Positions 15,110 through 23,767 of a stretch of DNA of 39,985 bases are shown in pieces. Within the stretch, counting starts at the first letter, position 1. Each line of letters begins with the position of its first letter. The translations under genes and the position numbers were made by a program. This DNA is from Streptomyces harbinensis (GTDB taxonomy: Bacteria; Actinomycetota; Actinomycetes; Streptomycetales; Streptomycetaceae): positions 1 through 39,985 of the forward strand of contig NZ_FPAB01000016.1 in the NCBI RefSeq assembly GCF_900116145.1, given 5' to 3'. The notes beneath the pieces were generated by a model. The model ran no database searches. It saw only the letters and a program-made list of their open reading frames with translations, and was not told the DNA's origin.

Positions 15110-17596
15110 GTGTCGCAGGACGAGGATGGCCCGGGCCACGGGGAGGGCGAGGAGGAGGGAGCGAGGGTCTACCACCTGCCCTCCGCCGATGGCGCGGATG
15201 GAGCGAATTCCAACTACGTGCGGCTGAAGCCGCTGACGACCGCGTCCTACGCGGATTCCTCCGCACCGGATCCGGAAGACGATGAGGACGATGACGGCGA
15301 GCAGTCGGACATTGTTCTCCCCGCCACGCCGGAGCCCACGGACCCGGGTGAAGTGCTCCGCTCGTATTCCGGTGGTATTTCCTCTCGTGACGCCGATTCA
15401 GAAGACGGCGGCGAGGCGGAGGAAGAGGAATACGACGAGGAATACGACGGGGAATATGAGGAGCCCGGGGAGTGGCGGTCCTTTTCCGACCGGATCGGAG
15501 ACTGGATCGGGGAAAGGGTCGATACCCACCGGGAAAGGCGGGAGGCGGAAGCGCCGCTGCTGCAAGCCCAGATCGCGCGGAAAGTCGCTTTGCTGGAAGG
15601 CCAGACCCAGAACGAAACGGAGATGGCCAAGCTCCGGGGAGAGCTGGCCCGCGCCCGGCAGCAGAAGTCCGGCGGCGGGCAGGCGGACAGTGCCGGCGGC
15701 TCCAAGTCCCCGCGCAGCCCGGGCGGCTCCTCGCGGTCCTCCGACTCCGGGACGGGCCCGGGCGGGAAGACCGGCAGCGGGCGCAAGGACGGTGCCGGGC
15801 GGCGGGGAGACACCTCGACGGGTTCCCGCAGCGACAGCGCCGGACCCCGGCCCGACAAGCGCCCCAACAACCCCGGGAAGGGCCCTGACCGGCCCTCTGA
15901 CAGCCGAACCCCGCAGAACCGGGGGAACGGAGCGGGCGGCAGCGGCGGAGGCCGCCACGGAGGCTCAGGCAGCTCCGGAGGCGGCAACAGCCGCAACAGC
16001 GGCGGGGGGAACGGCCCCGGCAACGGTCCCGGCGGCAGCCGCAACAGCAGCGGCAGCGGCGGGGGCGGGGGCCGGGGCAACCGGGGCGGGGACAACCACA
16101 CGCCGCCCAAGAACCCGGCGCCGGGAGCCGGACAGGACCCGCGCCCGTGGAACCGGGACCCCAAGCCGCCGCGCGAGCCGCGGAAGGACAGCAAGCCGGA
16201 CCGGAAGCCCGATCCGGCGGCGGACCCCAAGACCCAGCGGGAACCGAAACCGGACCTCAAGCCGGACCCGAAAGCCAAGCCCGGCGCGAAGCCCGATGCG
16301 AAGCCCGATGCGAAGACGGGGCCGAAGGGCAGCGAGGACACGACAACGGTCATCCCGCCCGACAGCACCCAGAAGCGCCCCTGGAAGAAGAACGCCGGGG
16401 CGGGCGCGAAGAAGACCGACAGCCCGAAGGACAGCAAGACCGGCCCGAAGGACGGCTCCCCGTCCCCGAAGAAGACAGGCGAGGGCCCGAAGCCGGCCGC
16501 CGGAGGCGAGGGCGTCAACCTCCGCAAGAACAAGAAGAAGCCCAAGGGCAAGGAAACCGGCCAGCGGCAGGAACAGGGTCCGGCCGGCGGGGCGGAGAAC
16601 CCCGGGACGCCCCCCACGAAGGAATCCCCGAAGCCGGGCCGCGGCGACGAGCCGTCAGACGGGGGGTGGTCCGGCTACGAGGGCGACTGGGAGCGGGAGC
16701 GCGACGAGCAACGGCGGCGCGTACGGGAGTGGATCCGCGAGCGGCGGGAGAAGCGGGAGAAGGCGAAGCGGGACCGCCAGCGGGTGAAGGACGAGCGGGA
16801 GCGGGAGCGGCGCGCCCGAGGTCCGCTGCGCGCCGAGGACATCGGCTGGTGGCAGGACGGCCGGGACCGCACCCCGCCCGGCGGCGCCGGCGGGGCGGGG
16901 CCGTCCGGGCCGGCACCGATCGCGCCGGGGCCGGCGAGTCTGCCCCCGGCTCCCGAGCCCCACACCCAGCGGCCGGGGACCTCCCGGCCCGAACCCGCCC
17001 CCCAGAACCAGGGCCAGGGCCTGGATGAGAACGAGGGCAGGAAGGACTCGAACATGCCCGGTACGGACATGGTTGCTACCGAACAGACACCGGACAGCGC
17101 CCTGGCGGTGAACGACCAGGGAGGCGGCCTCGCGGCTCTCCGGGACGAGGCGCCCGCCCCCGCCGCGCGGCCGGCGGCCGGGACCGTGCGGCGCGTGGTC
17201 CAGCAGCCGATGGCCATGCAGCACCGCACGGACATCACCCTCGAGGAATACCTCACCGAGATCGCCGCCATCGCGGACGGCGCCAAAGAGCTCCAGGGGC
17301 GCGCGGCGGCCACGGTCACGTTCATGGAGGAACTCACCAAGCTCCTGCTGTCCATGGCCGGGGAACTCGGTGAGGACCACAACATCGACAGCCGCGTGAC
17401 CGACGGGATCACGACGATGGCCGGCCACGCCCCGGGCGTGGCCCGGCTGTGCGAAGCGGCCAGTTCCGCATACGCCGAAGCGGCGGAGACCGCGCTCGAA
17501 GCGGCCCGGCGGGTGGCGGCGCTGTACCAGGCGGACATGGAAGCGGTCCACGAGGCCGGCCTGCTCTCCGCGTCGGCGGCCCGCCACCACGAGTGA
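15110..17596 (+). CDS. Large disordered, charged protein of transfer module
   Basis: An 828-aa protein starting at GTG 15110 with AGGAGGGAG upstream. The first 120 residues are very acidic; residues about 140-200 are a coiled coil (HRERREAEAPLLQAQIARK). A long Gly/Ser/Asn and then Lys/Pro/Asp-rich disordered stretch follows (repeats such as KPDAKPDAK). A charged helix rich in Arg/Glu sits near residues 530-570, and a compact helical C-terminal domain of about 125 residues starts near TDITLEEYLTEIAAIADG. The architecture suits a scaffold or DNA-associated protein. It lies directly upstream of the translocase genes. No enzyme motif was found. Confidence 0.7.
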   Translation: MSQDEDGPGHGEGEEEGARVYHLPSADGADGANSNYVRLKPLTTASYADSSAPDPEDDEDDDGEQSDIVLPATPEPTDPGEVLRSYSGGISSRDADSEDGGEAEEEEYDEEYDGEYEEPGEWRSFSDRIGDWIGERVDTHRERREAEAPLLQAQIARKVALLEGQTQNETEMAKLRGELARARQQKSGGGQADSAGGSKSPRSPGGSSRSSDSGTGPGGKTGSGRKDGAGRRGDTSTGSRSDSAGPRPDKRPNNPGKGPDRPSDSRTPQNRGNGAGGSGGGRHGGSGSSGGGNSRNSGGGNGPGNGPGGSRNSSGSGGGGGRGNRGGDNHTPPKNPAPGAGQDPRPWNRDPKPPREPRKDSKPDRKPDPAADPKTQREPKPDLKPDPKAKPGAKPDAKPDAKTGPKGSEDTTTVIPPDSTQKRPWKKNAGAGAKKTDSPKDSKTGPKDGSPSPKKTGEGPKPAAGGEGVNLRKNKKKPKGKETGQRQEQGPAGGAENPGTPPTKESPKPGRGDEPSDGGWSGYEGDWERERDEQRRRVREWIRERREKREKAKRDRQRVKDERERERRARGPLRAEDIGWWQDGRDRTPPGGAGGAGPSGPAPIAPGPASLPPAPEPHTQRPGTSRPEPAPQNQGQGLDENEGRKDSNMPGTDMVATEQTPDSALAVNDQGGGLAALRDEAPAPAARPAAGTVRRVVQQPMAMQHRTDITLEEYLTEIAAIADGAKELQGRAAATVTFMEELTKLLLSMAGELGEDHNIDSRVTDGITTMAGHAPGVARLCEAASSAYAEAAETALEAARRVAALYQADMEAVHEAGLLSASAARHHE

Positions 17597-17626
17597 ACCG
17601 GTGAATGACCCGAGAGAGGACAAGCA

Positions 17627-18016
17627 GTGAGTGTGCCCCAGCCCGTGGACATCAACAGCAGGACGTACGAGAGCGTGCAGCGCCTGCTCGGTGAGCTGCA
17701 CCGGCTCCTGACCGAGGGCGAGCCCGAAGTCGAACGCATCAGGCAGGCCACCAAGGACCTCGCCGACCGGGCCGTACAGCTGGCCGTCAAGATCGACAAC
17801 GCCGATCTCGAGTCCTCGCACGTGACCCTCACCGAGGACACCAGCCTGGACCTGTTGGACGCTCACCGCGCGATGAAGCTGCTGAGCGGCGTGTCCAAGC
17901 AACTGGCGACCGAAGTGAATGCGGTCCGGGTCCGCCACCAGCAGCTGTACTCGGGGCTGCACGAGGTCCGCAAGGGCCGCCGGGAGAAGACCCCCAAGCC
18001 CGGCTTCTTCACCTGA
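17627..18016 (+). CDS. Helical hypothetical protein of transfer module
   Basis: A 129-aa, almost entirely helical protein (ESVQRLLGELHRLLTEGEPEVERI...). GTG 17627 has GAGAGGA 8 nt upstream, and the gene begins 30 nt after the large disordered protein. A strong terminator ends the pair at 18043-18077. Its helical character matches the C-terminal domain of its neighbour, which suggests they may interact; this is inference. Confidence 0.65.
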   Translation: MSVPQPVDINSRTYESVQRLLGELHRLLTEGEPEVERIRQATKDLADRAVQLAVKIDNADLESSHVTLTEDTSLDLLDAHRAMKLLSGVSKQLATEVNAVRVRHQQLYSGLHEVRKGRREKTPKPGFFT

Positions 18017-18042
18017 CCACCACCAACACCACTGTCCCGTGA

Positions 18043-18077
18043 AAGGGGGGCCCGGCCACCGCGGCCGGGCCCCCCTT
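18043..18077 (+). terminator. Strong terminator hairpin before the translocase gene
   Basis: A perfect 15-bp stem (18043-18057 with 18063-18077) has a 5-nt loop and a GGGGGGCCCGGCC core. Confidence 0.75.
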
Positions 18078-18106
18078 CACCACAACCACCGTGAAAGGAG
18101 CCTCGG

Positions 18107-20224
18107 GTGTTCATCCCGGCCACCCCCCGCCGCGTCAAGCTCGAACGCCTCGCCTACGCCCTTGCCGCCCCGGCCCTGGTGGGCATCCCGCACTGGGCCC
18201 CCGGAGGGCCGGCCGACACCGTCATCGTGGGCGCCGGACTCGCCGGAGCGCTCGGCACCCTCCTGGCCGGCAAGAGCGACGCCCCGGGCCGCACCGTCAT
18301 GCGCTGGTCGCCCCTGTCCACCTCCCTCGCCCTGCGCATCGCGATGGAGACCACCCCCGAGCACATCGCCTCACACCCCGGCTGGCTCCTGGACGGCGCC
18401 CTGGGCGCGCTGTGGGCGGCGGCCGGCTGCCTGATCACCCCGCTGTCCGGCTCCGCCCGCCACCAGCACTTCCCCGCCCGCGCCATTCCCGCACCACCCG
18501 TCCCCACCCCCCGATCGGTGCTGCGCGCGCTCGAACCCGCCGTCCCCGCCGCTCCGGCGAGCAGCGGCGACCCGTTCCTGGACGGCGTGCGGCACCTGTG
18601 GCGCCGGGCCGGAAACCCGGCGGAGACCGTGGTGGTCAAGGCCACCCGGCACCAGGGCACCCGGCACGACCTGACGATGCTGCTGATGGCCTCACAGCAG
18701 GGCCGCCCGATCAAGGGCCTCACCCACGCCGACATCGCCGCCGCCCTCGGCACCAGCGAAGACGTCGTCACCATCAAGCCCGTCGGCCGCCAGGAAGACG
18801 GCCGCCAGCAAGGCCCGGGCTGGCTGGAGGTCACCGTCACACCCCAGGCCCACACCCGGCGCCGCGCCAAGCCCACCACGCACGAGTGGTGGGCCGACCG
18901 CATCGGCTGCGACCGCGGGCCCATCCCCGGCTCCACCTTCGTCTCCAAGACGCGGAACGAGGACCGCGGCGTCGTCTACTGGCGCGCCCGCCTCGAGGAC
19001 GCCGCCGACGAACCGGACGTGAACCTGCGGGCACTGTGCAAGGCGCTGGGCATCCCCCACGCAGATGGCCGGGTGTTCGTCACCGTCGACGGCCCGCACG
19101 TCCTGATCGCGGTGTGGGACATCTCCCCGCTGGCCGTCGTCTACCCGGCAACCCGCGAACTGCTCACCCCCGGCCCCGACGGCCGGTGGATCCTGGGCTA
19201 CCTCACCAACGGCCAGCCCGCCCGCGGCCGGGTCTTCACCGACCGCGGCGCCGCCCACGGCCTGTACGTCGCCCCCTCCGGAGGCGGCAAGACCCAGCTG
19301 ATGGCGCTGGGAGTGTGCGCGGACGCCAACTACGGCGCCACCGTCTGGCTGGCCACCGAAGCCCCCGACGAGAAGACCGCCGCGCTCGGCCGGCACATCG
19401 ACCGGCAGGGCACCGGCCCCCTGTACATGGTGCGCGCCCTGCGCGCGGCGCTCGCCCTCATGGACATCCGGGCGAACATGCCCTGGGCCGACGGGCAGTG
19501 CCACGACTGGCACCCCCAGGCCGTCGGCTGCCCGTACACGCCGCTCAGCCTCTACCTCGACGAATTCCTCTCCGCCGCCCGCGACGGCCAGTACGGGCCG
19601 GAGATCATGGACCTGGCCGAACAGGTCTCCGTCAAGGGCCGCAAATACGGCATCGGCATCAAGGTCGCCGGCCAGTCCGTGTACGTGCAGGACGGGTTCA
19701 CGCAGCTGCTGAACGAGAACCTGCGCGCTCTCAGCGTGCCGGTCGTGCTGAACGTCGCACCGAAGAAGATCGCCGACATGTTCAAGGCACTGGGCATCAG
19801 CCCGGAGAACATCCCCGAACCCCTCCCCCGGTCCTTCACCAAGGCCGATGAGGGCCGCATCGAGCGGATCATGGCCGGGGAACCCGAACCCCCGGTCGAC
19901 TCCAACACCGGCGGCGTCGGCTGGATCATCGAATCCGTCAAGCCCGAGGTCATGCGCGCCCTCTACATGGACTTCGGCGCCGGCATCGCCCACCTCTTCC
20001 CCGAGCAGATCGGGCGCCTCACCGCACACGAGATCGCCGAAATCGACGCCCGAGACCTGTGGGGCGACTGGAACCGGCCCGACGAGCAACCGGACGACGA
20101 AGACCCCGACGACGACGGCACGCCCAGCCCGCGCCGCCGCCAAGGACGGGGCGCGACCGGCCGGCACCTCGGATCCGCCCAGGAAGCCCTCGCCCTGATC
20201 AAGAAACTCGAAAAGCTCAGCTGA
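18107..20224 (+). CDS. TraB/FtsK-like DNA translocase (conjugation ATPase)
   Basis: A 705-aa protein. Hydrophobic segments lie in the first 130 residues (ALAAPALVGIPHW; GAGLAGALGTLLAG; LLDGALGALWAAAGCLI). A P-loop APSGGGKT is at residues 389-396 and a Walker B-type LYLDEF at 482-487, followed by VKGRKYGIGIKVAGQ, typical of the FtsK/HerA motor core. In Streptomyces a single FtsK-like TraB moves double-stranded plasmid DNA between mycelial compartments, so this is probably the transfer motor. It may recognise short repeats through its C-terminal part, although the last 60 residues here look acidic and disordered rather than a clear winged helix. GTG 18107 has AAAGGAG upstream. Confidence 0.85.
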   Translation: MFIPATPRRVKLERLAYALAAPALVGIPHWAPGGPADTVIVGAGLAGALGTLLAGKSDAPGRTVMRWSPLSTSLALRIAMETTPEHIASHPGWLLDGALGALWAAAGCLITPLSGSARHQHFPARAIPAPPVPTPRSVLRALEPAVPAAPASSGDPFLDGVRHLWRRAGNPAETVVVKATRHQGTRHDLTMLLMASQQGRPIKGLTHADIAAALGTSEDVVTIKPVGRQEDGRQQGPGWLEVTVTPQAHTRRRAKPTTHEWWADRIGCDRGPIPGSTFVSKTRNEDRGVVYWRARLEDAADEPDVNLRALCKALGIPHADGRVFVTVDGPHVLIAVWDISPLAVVYPATRELLTPGPDGRWILGYLTNGQPARGRVFTDRGAAHGLYVAPSGGGKTQLMALGVCADANYGATVWLATEAPDEKTAALGRHIDRQGTGPLYMVRALRAALALMDIRANMPWADGQCHDWHPQAVGCPYTPLSLYLDEFLSAARDGQYGPEIMDLAEQVSVKGRKYGIGIKVAGQSVYVQDGFTQLLNENLRALSVPVVLNVAPKKIADMFKALGISPENIPEPLPRSFTKADEGRIERIMAGEPEPPVDSNTGGVGWIIESVKPEVMRALYMDFGAGIAHLFPEQIGRLTAHEIAEIDARDLWGDWNRPDEQPDDEDPDDDGTPSPRRRQGRGATGRHLGSAQEALALIKKLEKLS

Positions 20225-20256
20225 CCCCGCTGCTGGCCGGCCCGCACCCCGCAGCC

Positions 20257-20291
20257 GCGCCCTCCCCGCCCACACCGGGCAGGGAGGGCGC
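20257..20291 (+). terminator. Terminator hairpin after the translocase gene
   Basis: GCGCCCTCCC (20257-20266) pairs with GGGAGGGCGC (20282-20291), with a partial inner stem. Confidence 0.55.
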
Positions 20292-20322
20292 ACCCACGAC
20301 CACCTCCAGGAGCACACCGCCG

Positions 20323-20865
20323 ATGAACACCCCCGCCGCCTCCAACGAGTCCACCACCGCCGGTGCCGCCGGCCCGGCTCGCACGGAAGCCGAGGCCGCC
20401 GCCGAGGCCGCCCGCCTCCTCGCCGAGGCCTACAGCTCCACCGCCCCCGTCGCCACCCACTACCGCGACATCACCCCGGTACCCGCCCAAGGGGACGCCG
20501 TGCCTCACCCCCAGCCCGGCCGGCCGCCCATGTCCCAGCGGGCCACCGACCACGCCACCCTCGTCCTCGCCTACTCCATCGGATCCCTGCCCCTCGGCGC
20601 CGCCACCTCCCTGGTGCTGTGGTCCCTGTCCACCGTCTCCCCCACCACCCTCGCGATCGCCGCCGCCGCCCCGCCCGCGCTCCTCGCCGCCGTCGGCATC
20701 ACCGCCAAACTCATCAGCCGCGCCGTCGCCGACGGCGCCGCAGCCCTCCCGCCCACCGTCCATCACCACCACACCGGACCCACGAACGTCCAGCACGTCC
20801 AGGTCCACGTCGAGAACGACACCCGCTGGTTCGGCCGGACCACCAACCAACTCCCCCCGCAGTAG
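20323..20865 (+). CDS. Small membrane protein downstream of translocase
   Basis: A 180-aa protein with an Ala/Glu-rich helix, two hydrophobic segments (near residues 80-110 and 112-130) and a His/Asn/Gln-rich tail (VHHHHTG...VQVHVENDTRWFGRTTN). ATG 20323 has AGGAG about 10 nt upstream. Its place right after the TraB-like gene suggests a spread-type partner, but no named family was recognised. Confidence 0.65.
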   Translation: MNTPAASNESTTAGAAGPARTEAEAAAEAARLLAEAYSSTAPVATHYRDITPVPAQGDAVPHPQPGRPPMSQRATDHATLVLAYSIGSLPLGAATSLVLWSLSTVSPTTLAIAAAAPPALLAAVGITAKLISRAVADGAAALPPTVHHHHTGPTNVQHVQVHVENDTRWFGRTTNQLPPQ

Positions 20866-20980
20866 CCGCGGCCCGCCCGCCTCGTACCGGACCCCACCCC
20901 CCAGGGCGGCCCGCCGGTACGGGACAGGCAGCCCGCCAACCGACGGATGCCTCGTCCACCAACAAGAAGAGGGAGCCGAG

Positions 20981-21157
20981 ATGAACACCGACAACAACAG
21001 CAACGAGCAGACCACCACGAACGAGGTCTCCGGCGAGGTCGCCGCCGACACCGTCGTCCAGGCCAGCACCGTCCACATCCAGCAGGTCGGCGAGGGCCAC
21101 GCCATCGTCGGCAACGTCTACGGCGGCCTCCACTACAACTCCAGCCCCAAGAGCTGA
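20981..21157 (+). CDS. 58-aa peptide with amyloid-motif-like repeat
   Basis: ATG 20981 has GGGAG upstream. The product carries NEVSGEVAADTVVQAST followed by IQQVGEGHAIVGNVYGGLHY. This resembles the N-x-x-SG-x-V-x-G-x-VVQA-x-x-I-x-G-x-V-x-x motif seen in actinobacterial signalling proteins and related to RHIM-like amyloid motifs. Here it stands alone instead of at the end of an effector. The 115 bases before it hold a small CGTACCGG/CCGGTACG hairpin and nothing else. Confidence 0.6.
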   Translation: MNTDNNSNEQTTTNEVSGEVAADTVVQASTVHIQQVGEGHAIVGNVYGGLHYNSSPKS

Positions 21158-21187
21158 CCGCTCCCGATACCTGCAAGCACACCCCCC

Positions 21188-21217
21188 GGCCGGGCGGCCC
21201 ACCAGGACCGCCCGGCC
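21188..21217 (+). terminator. Hairpin after the 58-aa peptide
   Basis: A perfect 10-bp stem GGCCGGGCGG / CCGCCCGGCC has a 10-nt loop. Confidence 0.5.
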
Positions 21218-21254
21218 TCCGCCTGCTCCCGCCCAGACACGAACCGAGGACACC

Positions 21255-21689
21255 GTGTTCGCCGACCTCCTGCTCCTGCTGTACGTCGCCCACCTGCTCG
21301 CCGACTACCCCCTCCAGACCGACCACCAGGCGCAGCGGAAGGCCGGATGGACGGAGGGACCGGGCGACCCGCACCCTGGCCGCCATCACCACGGCTGGGG
21401 AGCCAACGCCATCCACGCCGCCACACACATCGCCGCCTGCGGAACCGCGCTCCTCATCGGGACGGCCGTCCTCGGCTGGACCCTGCCGCCCCTCCCGGCC
21501 ACCGGGGCGCTCCTGTGGATCGGTACCACACACAGCCTGATCGACCGCCGCTGGCCGGTCGCCTGGTGGATGCGCGTCGCCCGCCAACAGCAGTGGGCGC
21601 AGCACGGCGGCGCGGCCCACGTCGACCAGGCCCTGCACATCACGGCCCTGGCCATCGCCGCCCTCGCCCTGACCGCCGTCACGACCTGA
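21255..21689 (+). CDS. DUF3307-family membrane protein
   Basis: A 144-aa protein beginning VFADLLLLLYVAHLLADYPLQTDHQA. The AHLLADYPLQTD signature is followed by conserved SLIDRRWPV and HVDQALHI stretches and three hydrophobic segments. This fits the DUF3307 integral-membrane family, which is common on phages and actinobacterial plasmids and has no known function. GTG 21255 has GAGGA upstream. Confidence 0.8.
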   Translation: MFADLLLLLYVAHLLADYPLQTDHQAQRKAGWTEGPGDPHPGRHHHGWGANAIHAATHIAACGTALLIGTAVLGWTLPPLPATGALLWIGTTHSLIDRRWPVAWWMRVARQQQWAQHGGAAHVDQALHITALAIAALALTAVTT

Positions 21690-21732
21690 ACCGACCAGCC
21701 GCCCGACACCCGCAAGCCCCGGAAGGGACGTC

Positions 21733-22143
21733 ATGAGCGACGAGAACATCGAGACCATCCGCTACACCGCCGACATCGTGCTGGTCGCCGAGGGCCACGT
21801 GCTCCTGATCGAGCGCGACTGGCCCCCGTTCGAGGGCCGGTGGGCCCTGCCCGGCGGGCACGTCGACCCGGGCGAGACCAGCCTCCAGGCCGCAGTCCGC
21901 GAGCTGCTGGAGGAGACCGGCATCGAGGTCCTGCCCGCCGAACTGCGGCACATCGGCCGCTGGGACGCCCCGGGCCGCGACCCGCGCGGCCGGTACGCCA
22001 CCGACGCCTACGTCGCCGTTCGCCCGGAGCGGGACACCCCGACCGCCGGCACCGACGCGCGTGCCGCCCGCTGGTGGCCGCTGCCCGCGCTGCCGCCGCT
22101 TGCATTCGACCACGACCGCATCGTCGCCGCGATCACTCGCTGA
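21733..22143 (+). CDS. Nudix hydrolase
   Basis: A 136-aa protein with a perfect Nudix box: G42-x5-E48-x7-R56-E57-LLEE-x-G63-I. The family hydrolyses nucleoside diphosphates linked to another group and binds Mg2+ through the box glutamates. The substrate cannot be read from the sequence; nucleotide sanitising or NUDT1-like roles are possible. ATG 21733 has GGAAGGGA upstream. It lies with the P-loop kinase, clamp and methyltransferase genes, and a terminator-like 22-bp palindrome follows. Confidence 0.9.
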   Translation: MSDENIETIRYTADIVLVAEGHVLLIERDWPPFEGRWALPGGHVDPGETSLQAAVRELLEETGIEVLPAELRHIGRWDAPGRDPRGRYATDAYVAVRPERDTPTAGTDARAARWWPLPALPPLAFDHDRIVAAITR

Positions 22144-22146
22144 CCC

Positions 22147-22173
22147 GGCCTGCCCGGCCGGGCAGGCCCTTTT
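22147..22173 (+). terminator. Terminator: 22-bp perfect palindrome plus CTTTT
   Basis: 22147-22168 is fully self-complementary around CCGG and is followed by CTTTT. Confidence 0.7.
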
Positions 22174-22189
22174 CGAACGGAGAGACGTC

Positions 22190-22672
22190 ATGGTCACGGT
22201 GATCAGCAAGACCCGGCTGCGGCAGCTGGCCGAGGCCGCCGCAGCCAGCGAGAGGGCCGCAGCCGCCGCCGCGAAGCAAGTAGAGGACGCCGAGTACACC
22301 CTCGCCGGCACGGAGCACAAGAACTGGGAGCTGCTGGAAGAGCGGCGCTGCCTCAAGGCACAGATCGCGGAACTGACGGACCGGATCGCGGAACTGCACG
22401 AGGAGCTGCGGCTCGCCGGGACCGGAGTGCACCAGGACGTGGCTGAGCAGCTGCGGCTGCTGCGCTGGGCGATGGGCGGTCTCAACCCGGCGCGGGTGAG
22501 CGAGGTCCAGCAGCACCTGGCGGTGATGGCCGTGCAGGTCCTGGTGGAGCGCGCAGAGGAAGAGGCCGCGCGCACGGGTGAGCCGGTCGCCGGCATGTGG
22601 CTCGCGCTCCGGACGCTCATCCTCGGCACCCGCTCCAAGGACCTCACCCACACCGTCCAGCCCTCGGCCTGA
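22190..22672 (+). CDS. Coiled-coil hypothetical protein
   Basis: A 160-aa helical protein with a leading Ala/Glu coiled coil (LAEAAAASERAAAAAAKQVEDAE; LKAQIAELTDRIAELHEEL). ATG 22190 follows AGAGACGTC. No family was recognised. The reading frame stays open after the stop to a second stop at 22793, and the extra codons look coding (LRSSLADMAQEYRLS), so a longer ancestor is possible. Confidence 0.6.
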   Translation: MVTVISKTRLRQLAEAAAASERAAAAAAKQVEDAEYTLAGTEHKNWELLEERRCLKAQIAELTDRIAELHEELRLAGTGVHQDVAEQLRLLRWAMGGLNPARVSEVQQHLAVMAVQVLVERAEEEAARTGEPVAGMWLALRTLILGTRSKDLTHTVQPSA

Positions 22673-22795
22673 GGGCTGCCTACCCCGGCCGTCGAGCACG
22701 GCCGGGGCGCGGGGAGCACCGCACTGGTCGCCCGCGCCGCCAAGCTGCTCCGCAGCTCCCTCGCGGACATGGCGCAGGAGTACCGCCTGTCGTAG
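22673..22795 (+). pseudogene. In-frame coding-like remnant after the coiled-coil gene
   Basis: The frame of the preceding gene continues after its TGA for 40 codons to TAG at 22793-22795. The last part (VARAAKLLRSSLADMAQEYRLS) has high third-position GC and a helix-like composition. No start codon precedes it. It may be a gene fragment, or a C-terminus cut off by a stop mutation. Confidence 0.3.
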
Positions 22796-22808
22796 ACCTC
22801 ACCACCCA

Positions 22809-22930
22809 CGGCCCCTGCCAGCACTACCTGCTGGCGGGGGCCGTCGTGCTGACTGCCCGCCACCACCCCGGCCCCGCACGCCGGTCGCCGGGGTGGTCGC
22901 AGGGAGCCAGACCCGGCCCCGTACCACCCA
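22809..22930 (+). repeat. Copy 1 of duplicated double-hairpin intergenic element
   Basis: A stem CGGCCCCTGCCAG / CTGGCGGGGGCCG (22809-22821 with 22831-22843) is followed by a second stem CCACCCCGG / CCGGGGTGG (22863-22871 with 22888-22896), then GTCGCAGGGAGCCAG. The element is repeated about 820 bp downstream. Confidence 0.65.
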
Positions 22931-22949
22931 CCTCGAAGGGACCCCCAGC

Positions 22950-23615
22950 ATGCAGTTCTTGGACCGCACCGACCACCGCATCGCCGGTACCGACCACGCC
23001 ACCCTCCTCCTCGCTGAGGGCGTCCTGGTGATCGCCGACTGGGAGCTCACCGAGCAGGCCCCCGACAGCGACGGCCGCGTCTACATCTCGCTGCGCGGCT
23101 GGGCGGCGAACGTCACCGGCTCCGGCGACGTGACCGACCCGTACACCGCGCCGGTCCAGGCCGGCAGGGCCCACCTGGTCCGCGCTGATCTGCGCGGTCG
23201 CCAGCCTGTCATCGACCGCCACGTCCACCTCGACTACTACCCCGTGGGCGGCCCGGGCGGGCGCACCTGGGACCACCCCGGCTACCTGGCCACCGTCACC
23301 TGGGCAGACCGACGCGTCGACAGCAACGGCGACCCGATCCATGAGGACGAGATCGGGCGCACCGAGTGGACCGACCCGGCCACCGGCCGCACGTACGACC
23401 TGACCGACGAGTATCTGCCAGCTGGCACGATCCGCCGCGCACCGCACCAGGGCGGCCTCAGCTGGCGGCATTTCGACCGCTGGAGCGGCGGGGTCCCGGT
23501 GCTCCAGCTGTTCGTTGGCGACAACACGATGCCCAGCAGGGACTCCAAGCTGATCACGGACGGCGAGTGGGTCCGGCTCGCCGACGCCCCCGAGTTCAAG
23601 TTCGTCGAGATCTAG
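22950..23615 (+). CDS. Hypothetical protein
   Basis: A 221-aa soluble, probably beta-rich protein with no recognised family. ATG 22950 has GAAGGGA about 8 nt upstream; the frame extends far to the left but overlaps the hairpin element there, so a longer start is unlikely. It is flanked on both sides by copies of the double-hairpin element. Confidence 0.6.
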   Translation: MQFLDRTDHRIAGTDHATLLLAEGVLVIADWELTEQAPDSDGRVYISLRGWAANVTGSGDVTDPYTAPVQAGRAHLVRADLRGRQPVIDRHVHLDYYPVGGPGGRTWDHPGYLATVTWADRRVDSNGDPIHEDEIGRTEWTDPATGRTYDLTDEYLPAGTIRRAPHQGGLSWRHFDRWSGGVPVLQLFVGDNTMPSRDSKLITDGEWVRLADAPEFKFVEI

Positions 23616-23627
23616 CGCCCAACCCTG

Positions 23628-23745
23628 CGGCCCCTGCCAGCGACCTGCTGGCAGGGGCCGCCGCGCTCCTGACTGCCCGCCACCACCCCGGCCCCGCACG
23701 CCGGCCCCCGGGGTGGTCGCAGGGAGCCAGCCGGCCCCGCACCAC
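23628..23745 (+). repeat. Copy 2 of duplicated double-hairpin intergenic element
   Basis: A perfect 13-bp stem (23628-23640 with 23648-23660) is followed by a CCACCCCGG / CCGGGGTGG stem (23683-23691 with 23708-23716). About 35 consecutive bases between the stems are identical to copy 1. The first stem would end transcription of the 221-aa gene. Confidence 0.65.
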
Positions 23746-23767
23746 ACCCTCCGAGAGGAACAGACAG

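Noticed and set aside
22578..23615. Extended start for the 221-aa gene
   Set aside because: The extra frame overlaps the previous gene and the hairpin element; ATG 22950 has a good ribosome site.
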